From Phascolarctos cinereus (lineage: Eukaryota; Chordata; Mammalia; Diprotodontia; Phascolarctidae), in NCBI RefSeq assembly GCF_002099425.1, contig NW_018344059.1, positions 6,398,001 to 6,462,000 on the forward strand: a stretch of 64,000 nucleotides of DNA. Reading direction: 5' to 3'. A program made the position numbers and the translations under genes. This document shows, piece by piece, positions 56,021 to 64,000 of this stretch (the first letter of the stretch is position 1; every line of letters begins with the position of its first letter). The notes beneath the pieces are model-generated. The model searched no databases, was not told the DNA's origin, and saw only the letters and a program-made list of their open reading frames with translations.

Positions 56021-56959
56021 CTGTAAAATAAAAAATACCCTGTTACATACTTTTGCATTTTACAAAGAATAATGATATTAAAGAGCCAATGGTGACATAA
56101 ACACAAAGTTAAAGAAATACAGTGTTTTCTAAATTAAAACTGGAAAAATTGGGGGAAAAGTTCATAACAAACATCTAGATCTGATATGTCCTTAGACAGA
56201 ACATCAGCTGATAATTGGATATTGTGCAATTCTGTGAAAATATGAAATGACAAAAGATTTTGCTCAAGATTTGGCTTTAAAGGTCCAGTCACACTACCAT
56301 CATTAATGAACCAACTGTCTTGATCCTACAAATAACAAAAAGGTTAGAGCTAATTTTGATGAACTCCAAGATCTTAAGTTTTTCAAGATATGACAGATGG
56401 CATTTGGCACTGAAACAATGAATTTAAACATAAGGAGTGCCATGAGTCAGTCAGGCCGTTAATAGTGTATAGTATGCAGTTAGAATATAAAAGCTTTGTA
56501 ATACCACTTGGATCATGTTTTTAAAGTTCTAGACTAAGCTTAATGTAATTGTACTACAGAGAGAAGAACACATTAGCCACTATTAAATAGAAGGTATGTA
56601 AATCATTATTTCTCCAGAGGATAAGCTGATTTGAGCTTCGGCCAGGTATCATTCCAAGCAGAATAAAGACTTGGATTTCAAAATGTAGATGGAAGGAATG
56701 GGACAAAAGGCATTAATGTTGGTTAATTATGAAGGGAAAAAAATCAGTTAAGACATTAGATATCTTAGTCAATAAAACAAAGAAGTAAAAATATCATTAC
56801 CATAAAATACCATTGCTTCCCAGTTTAGAAATTTTACTTACCTTTTAAAATTAACAATAAAATTTCACATAATGAATATTTCAAATATCAATTTGTCATT
56901 ATCAGTACCCAATTTCCAATTTATCAAATTAAAAAAACAAAAGGCAAATTTTGCAATAC

Positions 56960-57905
56960 ATATCTACACAGTCCAGCAAAACAATTCCCACATTAGTTAT
57001 GTCTGAAAACATGTCTCTTTCTGCATTAAACTTCATCACTTCTGTCATGAAGTCAATATTTTTGTTTCATTTTAATTCTTTTGGACTAGTGGTTCGACAT
57101 TGTGCAGGTCAGAGCTCTTTCAAACTTGTTTTTCTCTATATGCATATTACATAAAATGTTCTCCTAACTTGGATATGTATCAGCTTATAAAGGTCCTCCA
57201 ACTTCCCTCTGAAAATTTCTATTTTATAATTTCTCATGGCATAATAATATTACATTATTTTCATATAACACAATTTGTTTAACCACTCCCCAATAGGATA
57301 ACCCCTTAATTTCCAATTTTTAGTTACTGCGAGCTGCTATAAATATTTTTTACATGCAGATCTCTTTTTTTAAATTTCTTTAGGATAAAGGCCATGAAGT
57401 GATATAGCTAGGTCAAAAGATACACAAGATATACTGCATATAGACCCAAACTGCATCACAGGATGACTGGACCAATTCATAGCTCCACCAAAAATGCACC
57501 TATATACCCCCTCCAACACTGTCTTCTTTTATCCACCTTGCCAGTCTGATTGATAGGTACAAAGCAGAACCTCACACTTGCATTAACTTATTTTTATATG
57601 ACTGTTGACAGCTTTATACCAAATATTCTCCCAAGTATCCATTTCCCTTCTGATTTTTAGATTACATTCGTTTGTGAAAAGACGTTGCAGTTTTACATAA
57701 TCAAAATTGCCAATTTCATCTTGGGTAATAACTCTATAACATTTTTTAAAATTATAAAATCTTTCCCTATCCATGAATCCAATAGATAATTTCTTTCTTC
57801 CTCCTATAATTTGCTAATGATGTGACTTACATATATATCACATACACATTTGGTATGTTGTATGAAGGATAAATTTCTACCAGACTCTTATCTAGTTCTT
57901 CCATT
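56960..57905 (-). mobile_element. L1 LINE 3' part, old copy
   Basis: The - strand matches ORF2: TTTATAGCAGCTCGCAGTAACTAAAAATTGG near 57350-57320, GGAATTGGTCC-like (ATGAATTGGTCCAGTCATCC) near 57480, and REMDTWENIW near 57645. There are many stops. The 3'UTR lies towards 56960. Confidence 0.75.
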
Positions 57906-58009
57906 TCAAATAAGTACACAGTGCATAAAATACCTGGAGTATAGAGAACATGTGGCTAGATATAATTACGAAGTGCTGCTTAAAGAAATAAAGAGTAACC
58001 TAAACAGCT

Positions 58010-59000
58010 AGAAGAAATATTCAGTGCTCATGGCTAGGCTGTGCCAATGTAATATAAATGACAATGCTACCAAAATTAAATCACACTTGTAATGCAATAT
58101 TAATCAAATTAACAAGGAGATACTTTATAAAACTTAATAAAACAACAAAATTCATATGGAAAAACAGAAGATCTAGAATATCAAGGGAAATGATGAAAAG
58201 GACAAAGGGAGAATAGCACTTCCAGAGCTCAAACTATATTATAAAATAAGGAGTCATCAAAACCCAGCTGGTATTGGTTAAAGAATAGAGAGATAGATCA
58301 ATGAAACAGACTAGACAAGCAAAATTCAGAAACAAGAGAACTCAACAACCCACTGTTTGAGAAGGTAGATAACATAAATTACCTAGGAGAAAACTCCCTA
58401 TTGGATAAAAACTGCTGTGAAAACTGGAAAGCACTCTGGCAGAAACTAGGCTTAGACCAACACCAGACACTATACTTTACAGCACATTCTAAATTACTGC
58501 TACCTTAATACTAAAGAATACACTATAAAAAAAATTAGAAGAGAAATAGATTATATGCCTCTCTCAGCTACGGATAAGAGATGCATTCTTAACCAAACAA
58601 GAGATAGAGGCAATTACAAAAGATAACAAAGATAATTTTGATTATTACATGAAACAAAAACTTCTACACAGATAACATTAATCCATCTAGGATAAGAAAG
58701 GAAGTAGCTGACTGGGAAATCATCTTTTTATCACATTTCAATTTCTCTGATAAGGGTTTGGTATCCAAGAGGAGGGGAAAGAGGGAGCAAGAAAGAAATA
58801 CACATACATTATATATACATGTGTCTGTCTATCAACCTATCTACAATTAATAATCATTCTCCAACTAATAAACGGTCAAAGGATATGAACAAACAGAGCA
58901 AAGTATTCACAACCACTGGAAAAAATACTCCAAACCAATAATAGTAAGAGAAATGCAAAAGAAAATAACCCTAAAGTTTTGCTACATGACATGCAGATCG
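58010..59000 (+). mobile_element. L1 LINE ORF2 fragment, old copy
   Basis: The + strand ORF2 sequence includes AAAATTCATATGGAAAAACAGAAG (KIHMEKQK), GAATAGCACTTCCAGAGCTC, TGGATAAAAACTGCTGTGAAAACTGG, TTTTTATCACATTTCAATTTCTCTGATAAGGG and AAACGGTCAAAGGATATGAAC. It is decayed throughout. It overlaps in ORF2 content with the opposite-strand copy at 56960-57905, so the two are separate insertions and not one inverted copy. Confidence 0.8.
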
Positions 59001-59114
59001 GCAAAAATAGCAGTTTTTTGCTTTTTAAAATCTGAACGGCTCCTAAAGGAGCCAATCTTTAAAGGGGTCATGAGGAGCCCTTCAAATGTTATTTTCTCAA
59101 AGGAGACTCTGATT

Positions 59115-59260
59115 TCATATACACCTACTGTGTGACCATCAAATTTACCATGTTTATATCCAAGTTTCTACTTCTGTAAAATGGGCTTAACTTCTACACA
59201 GTATGTCTACACCAAATGGTTGTTGTGAAGAATGTACTTTGTGGTTTGTAAACTGGACAA
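59115..59260 (+). repeat. MIR SINE fragment
   Basis: CTACTGTGTGACCATCAAATTTACC, CTACTTCTGTAAAATGGGC, GGTTGTTGTGAAGAATG, in the order of the sense MIR 3' half. Confidence 0.65.
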
Positions 59261-59304
59261 TGAAACTTGTTCAGATAACTATAAAAATTTACTAAATCAA
59301 GTTA

Positions 59305-59410
59305 ATGACTATTAGGAGCCTTCTATGTGCTAAAAACTTCACACATGGGAACCCACATAGGAAATTGAGACAATGCTCTTGCCTTCTAAAGAGGTTATCA
59401 TTTAAAGCAT
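59305..59410 (+). repeat. Unnamed old dispersed repeat, 5' part
   Basis: GACTATTAGGAGCCTTCTATGTGCTAAAAAC and CAATGCTCTTGCCTTCTAAAGAGGTTATCATTTAA correspond to the family pieces at 3985 and 18135. Confidence 0.45.
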
Positions 59411-60609
59411 GAGTATTTCACTACATGCATTTCTAGACAGTAATATTCCTAAATTTCATAAAGTTATTTCTTCCAACTGAAAATTTCTGTCAAGAAATTC
59501 AAGCTATGAGGAAACTACAACCTAGGCATTTTAACAACAATATTCCTGTGAATTACAGTCACATAACAAGATACACTTCAAGATGCAACCCACACCACGA
59601 ATCTGTTAATTCCTGTCTTACTCAAACCACCCTAAAAATCAATTTGTCTTTCTTGTTACCATGGGAAATAGAGGTTTATGCCTCATTAATCAGGAGGGGG
59701 GCAATTCTGTAGCAGTTATTTACTGAAACTTTTATATTATAGCAGACAGATTGCTTTTTAAATTGAAGTCTCATCACTTATAAAAATGAAGACCAAATGT
59801 CAAATTTGGGGTTTCAATTCATTTAATAAATTACCCTGCAACCAATACCACTTAAACTGATCTAAGATGAAAGCCCAAAGGGGGGAAAGGAGGATAAAGG
59901 CTTCTGTGAATGGATCGAACATAAAACTGTGATCTCTTTATTATTATTTACTTGTTTTATGGGCCAAATTCAAGTTACTGAATGTGTAACTTTTTAGAGA
60001 TGTTCTGCAACAAATAATTAGCATTCAAAGTAGCAAGGCCCATTCTATAACACACAAATGTGATCTTTTTAAAGAAAGGCAGATTTTGACTTGATATCTG
60101 GAAAAAAAAAAAAAGCTATTCAAAAGTAGACTGGGACTACTTTAGGAGGTAATAACCTTATCATTATTGAAGGCCTTCAAAGAAGGGATCCCTCCTTGTT
60201 ACACATGTTAGCAAATTCTTGCTCAGGTACAATCTTACTTAGTGGTCACTCTTTTCTAAGTCAATTGGAAGTTCCATTCCTTTGATCAAGGAGGCATGAG
60301 GCATATTTCAAATGCAGACAAGCTCAGAAATTTCTCTTTATAGAGGACTTATCTACAACTTGACTATTGGCACATCAATACCAAGCTTCTTCACAGGAAT
60401 CAAATTGGGCTGGGAAACAAGAAATCACGTTCAATGTTCAGTTCAGAATGCTAAGCCTCCAAAACTTTGTGATTACTGAGAGAAGTTTGGGCCAAGTTGG
60501 GGGGGGGGGGTGCGCCAAATTAAGCAGTGGCTAAAATCATTCTTATTAATTCACACAAAATACTAATACAAAACAGATTTACATAAATTCTGGGATGATG
60601 ATAAATAGA

Positions 60610-60757
60610 ATGGGGGGGGTGTTGGGCAGCGGAAGTTAAATGACTTGCCCAGGGTCACACAGCTAGTAGGTGTTATGCGTCTGAGGGCAGATTTGAACTC
60701 AGGTCCTCCTGAATCCAAGGACTGGTGCTCTATCCACTGCGCCACCTAGCTGCCCCC
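60610..60757 (-). repeat. tRNA-derived SINE
   Basis: - strand copy: TTAAATGACTTGCCCAGGGTCACACAGCTAGTAGG, TTTGAACTCAGGTCCTCCTGAATCC, GGTGCTCTATCCACTGCGCCACCTAGCTGCCCC. It is well preserved. Confidence 0.92.
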
Positions 60758-61199
60758 TAGAATTTTTTTTTTTAAGTACACCTATCTATCACTGCATAGT
60801 GTGTCAAGGTCAGGAGGGAAATGATGCAAAGTAGGACTAGCATAATTAGGAAAACATACATTGACTTAACTCTCATAACAAAGAGCAAAAACAAAAACTT
60901 TATAAGCATACAGATGGAAAAGAGCCCAGAAGAGGTGACAAAGCAAATTTGCTATTTTATCTAGATTTATATTATAATAAAATGAATTTTTTAAAAGAAA
61001 GAAAAGAGCTAAGGCACAGCTACTTCCAAAGATTTTTTTACAAACTAGCTATAGTGATTTCACTGACAAATGAAAACACAAAATAGCATATAATTCATTT
61101 TTGAACTGTATAGTCAGTTTAGGGCAAAAAAACTTTGGAAATTCTGAGAAAAGAAGAGAGTTACAATAGGGCAAAAGATCTAAAGTTGAAAGGGATATC

Positions 61200-61330
61200 A
61201 CAGAATATCTATCCCTTCATTTGACAAAGGAATAAACTGAAGGTTGAGAGAGTCTGTGAGTTGAGATTTGAACCTAAGCCTCCTAATAACCAAGTCTAGC
61301 CCATTTTCCTCATAAAGCTTACTGATGGGA
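61200..61330 (-). repeat. MIR-like repeat
   Basis: GACAAAGGAATAAACTGAAGG, GTTGAGATTTGAACCTAAGCCTCC, CTAGCCCATTTTCCTC in antisense order. A short related piece follows at 61390-61450 (TTTAACATCTGAGGAAACTTACAGG). Confidence 0.55.
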
Positions 61331-61477
61331 GGTGGGTCTCAAACCAGGCCCAGAATTAATTACTGTCCCTAGCCCATCTCTGCTTTCACAGGATCACAGA
61401 CTTACGTCATCTAACTCCCTCAATTTAACATCTGAGGAAACTTACAGGTTTAAAAACTTAATAAAAAGTCAAATGGG

Positions 61478-61735
61478 TGGTGGTGATAATAGCTAACATT
61501 TATATAGCATTTAATATGTCCCAGACATCAGGCTAGGCATTTAACAATTATCTCCTTTGATCCTCACAACAAACATGAAAGGTAGATGCTTTCTTATCCC
61601 CATTTTAAAGAATAGGGAATGGAGAGGCAGAGGTTAAGTGACCTGCCCAGAGTCACACAGCTAGTACACAGCTGAGGCTGAACTGACTTCCGGCCCAGTA
61701 CTCTATCCACTAAGTCACCCAGCTGCCTAAATAGC
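61478..61735 (-). repeat. MIR SINE, long
   Basis: Near-complete antisense MIR: GATAATAGCTAACATTTATATAGC, TCTCCTTTGATCCTCACAAC, TTATCCCCATTTTAAAG, GGTTAAGTGACCTGCCCAGAGTCACACAGCTAG, CTCTATCCACTAAGTCACCC. Confidence 0.85.
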
Positions 61736-62489
61736 TAGTAAGCAGAAGGAGGATTTCAATTGAATACATACATATCCTCCCAAACCAGCACTCTTTCCAC
61801 TGACTACAATGAGTGGGATGAAATTTTCCCAAATCAAGAAGCTACCTTCCCCTGGCCCTCCCAACTCACAACGTTTTATTTTACCCAATCATACTAGCTT
61901 GTGTTATATCTGTACCATATGTCCTTAATAGCCTATCAGCTACACAAGTTCTGGGCATATGATTTATATCCAGCGCTTAAAACTTTCATCCACACGCTTG
62001 TATCAGTGGTATGAAGAACTTTTCTAAATGTTAAAATACTTCTTAGAATTCTTATTTCAATGAATAGAAAGTTAATTTGTATCCAAAGTAAGGAAAATGG
62101 AGAAGAGAAGTGTTTTGACCCTGGACAGCCGTGTTTAAATAAGCTTGTTTTAGTTAAGGAAGAGGTTGATTAAAAGAAAATACAAGTTCTAATTAATTTA
62201 ACAGGAAAATCTAATTAAACACATTGCATCAGCCATTAAAAAGAAAATAAATATAAAAGAGTTAAGTACACAAAGCCTGGCTATGCTCAAGAGTCAGAAA
62301 GTGCTTCAGAGACAATTTAGATGCATCTTCTGCCACCAATTACAGTGAAACAGGTGGATGGCATTGAGCTTCACACTTAAAGGGGGGAGGGAGGAAAAGA
62401 AGAAGACAACAGCGAAGGCCCACTCTTCCCCAAGGTCAATAATTGTATTTGATCTGTCTGGTATATAACTATTTCGCACATTTTGTATC

Positions 62490-62600
62490 CTATTTGAATT
62501 TAAGCTTCCTGAGGGCAAGAAGCCCTTTTGCCTTTGTCTTGGCATTCCCAGTATTTCACACAGTACCTGGCACAAAGTGAGCATTTAATAAATACCTTTT
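62490..62600 (+). repeat. L2 LINE 3' end
   Basis: AATTTAAGCTTCCTGAGGGCAAGAAGC, TTGGCATTCCCAGTATTTCACACAGTACCTGGCAC, GAGCATTTAATAAATACC. Confidence 0.8.
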
Positions 62601-63721
62601 GGGGGCTGGGGGGAGAGGATCACATGGAAGGAGCATCTTAAAGAGGAGTGCAGTCATTGAAATAAAGCAGTGCCCTTTCCGGGGTGGGGAGAGTGGGCCT
62701 GAAGCAGAAACTTCCTCTGGAACAGTGGCTAGCTCTCAATATGAAAAAACTTCTCCAGAAACATCTCTAAAAACCTCTTCAGAACAATTAGAAGAGGCAA
62801 AAAGGTGGTAATTATGGTCATTAAGCTGCATGAATACTGTAGGCTCAGTAAATCTTAAAGTTAAAACGTTGCTATCACCAGGCTGTATCCTTAAAATTCA
62901 GAAATCCCAGTCTACACGTGAGTAATGCCATATATACACTATTCCTACCACCCTTACCCCTTTACAGTTTTAGAAAGTGACATTTAAAAGTATTACTTGA
63001 TGATCTTCTGAGCTCTCTTCTCACAAATCAGGCTATAAATCGAATGTTCCACAGCGCCCAGAAAGGAATTTCATGACACCATTTTCTCTACTAAGAAACC
63101 ATTTCTACCCCTTCCCTACTTTTTTGGTACTCCTTCACCAATGGCTCACCAAAAACCAAACCAAAACAAAAACAACAACAAAAAAGCCTAATTACATGGT
63201 GGCTATAGGATACAGTGGCATACATCCTGAATAAATGCCATGTTTAACCAAGTTATAAAGAATCCAGACTATGGGATGGCTGCATTATAAAACACCATAT
63301 TCACCACTAACTTACCCATTACTAATATCAAGCAAATGTCTAAGAAGTATCAGCACCAGTATCATTCCTGTGTGGGATGGAGACCACTTACTCAAAAACA
63401 AAAACATAGACTTAGATACCTCGAAAATGGAAAGGAGTTTATTGCTTTCTCATGAGCAAGGGTACCTCTCCTAGTCACTACTGCGGGCCAGGAGAGTACG
63501 AGTTCCTTATGGAAGTAAAGGCTTATGTATACCCTAACCAAGCTCCTCCTTCCTAACCCCCCCCCCTTCCCCTTATCCCACTGACTGGGCTTTCAGGGGA
63601 TACAATCTATTCACAGAGACACAAGTTTGCCCAGAGACAAGAAAAGGCAGGAAGCTTTTCAAGGGCAAGCAGTTGAGGTAGGGCTATTCTTTCTGCTAAG
63701 TACTTAAAAACAGTGTCTGAG

Positions 63722-63890
63722 GGGAAGCTAGGTGGTGCAGTGGATAAAGCACTGGCCCTGAAGTCAAGAGGACAGGAGTTCAAATCCGGCCTCAGACCAA
63801 ACACTTGACACTTACTAGCTGTGTGACCTTGGGCAAGTCACTTAACCCCAATTGCCTAAAAATTAAAAAAAAAAGAAAGAAAGAAAGAGA
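63722..63890 (+). repeat. tRNA-derived SINE with A-rich/GAAA tail
   Basis: GGGGAAGCTAGGTGGTGCAGTGG, GGAGTTCAAATCCGGCCTCAG, ACACTTGACACTTACTAGCTGTGTGACCTTGGGCAAGTCACTTAACCCCAATTGCC, then a tail of A and GAAA units (63857-63890). It is well preserved. Confidence 0.93.
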
Positions 63891-64000
63891 AGAAAGTAAG
63901 CTTAAAAAAAAACCAGGGTCTGAGCAGGGGAGGGTTTTGAAAGCAACAATCAAGAACTATTAACAAGAACCACTGATCCCCTGAGGAGGCTTCACTTCTA

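Larger units (their letters stand above)
56021..64000 (-). other. CTNNA1: CTNNA1 intron 7, partial
   Basis: The last ~8 kb of the large intron 7. In human this intron holds LRRTM2 on the opposite strand; no LRRTM2-like frame (leucine-rich repeats) is seen here, so in this genome it would lie further right if present. L1 pieces (57.0 and 58.0 kb), SINEs (60.6 and 63.7 kb), MIRs and an L2 end are listed separately. The stretches 56021-56950, 59420-60600, 60760-61190 and 62610-63715 hold nothing I recognise. Confidence 0.85.

Noticed and set aside
56960-59000. A single L1 with a twin-priming inversion (opposite-strand halves at 57 and 58 kb)
   Set aside because: The two pieces overlap in ORF2 content, so they are two separate copies.
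50883-63890. tRNA genes suggested by A- and B-box sequences
   Set aside because: The boxes belong to tRNA-derived SINE copies; none folds out as a complete tRNA with an acceptor stem by inspection.
56021-64000. LRRTM2 nested in CTNNA1 intron 7
   Set aside because: It is expected from human gene structure, but no leucine-rich-repeat frame is present in this part of the intron.
1-64000. CRISPR arrays, operons, endogenous retroviral genes or a new gene system
   Set aside because: There are no regularly spaced repeats with unique spacers, no retroviral coding region and no LTR pair that I could see. All supported coding sequence is SIL1, CTNNA1 or L1.

Overview
The window is ordinary vertebrate nuclear DNA, and its repeats point to a marsupial. 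It carries marsupial-type L1s, about 150-250 bp tRNA-derived SINEs that begin near GGCAGCTAGGTGG, and old MIR and L2 copies shared by all mammals. The SINE type leans towards an Australasian lineage, but the species is not resolved. These family assignments are from memory, not from a search.

Two host genes lie tail to tail. At the left edge (515-868, + strand) is the last coding exon of SIL1, the ER nucleotide-exchange factor for BiP, with a short 3'UTR and an ATTAAA signal. About 6.6 kb of repeat-bearing intergenic DNA follows. From about 7.65 kb to the right edge, on the - strand, is the 3' half of CTNNA1 (alpha-E-catenin): eleven exons (human exons 8-18), all with AG/GT borders and consistent phases. 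They sum to 1,659 nt including the stop, encoding 552 residues that match human 355-906. I see only two substitutions against the human protein as I remember it (K577R and V656I). The window ends inside the large intron 7, so the first seven exons lie beyond 64 kb. SIL1 and CTNNA1 are convergent neighbours on human 5q31, so the synteny is conserved.

The introns carry the rest. Intron 10 (25.55-46.15 kb) is about 20.6 kb and is dominated by LINE DNA. Its centrepiece is a young, 5'-complete L1 (31171-34989, + strand) with a perfect 16-bp target-site duplication, an open ORF1, two degenerate 5'UTR monomers, a long purine-rich inter-ORF spacer, and an ORF2 that has lost its whole middle, including the reverse transcriptase. 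At least two other L1 copies (22.7-23.2 kb and about 40.0-42.1 kb) also appear to jump from ORF1/spacer sequence to the 3' end, like half-L1 (HAL1) elements. Around 36.8-39.0 kb, two L1 5' ends sit in tandem on the - strand.

I found no CRISPR-like, operon-like or otherwise novel gene system, no RNA gene, and no endogenous-retrovirus coding region. Most open frames outside the exons are chance frames, or frames that run through repeats. The observations worth a second look are the structure of the young L1, the recurrent ORF2-less L1 copies, a nested SINE insertion, and small differences at the ends and linkers of the two host proteins.
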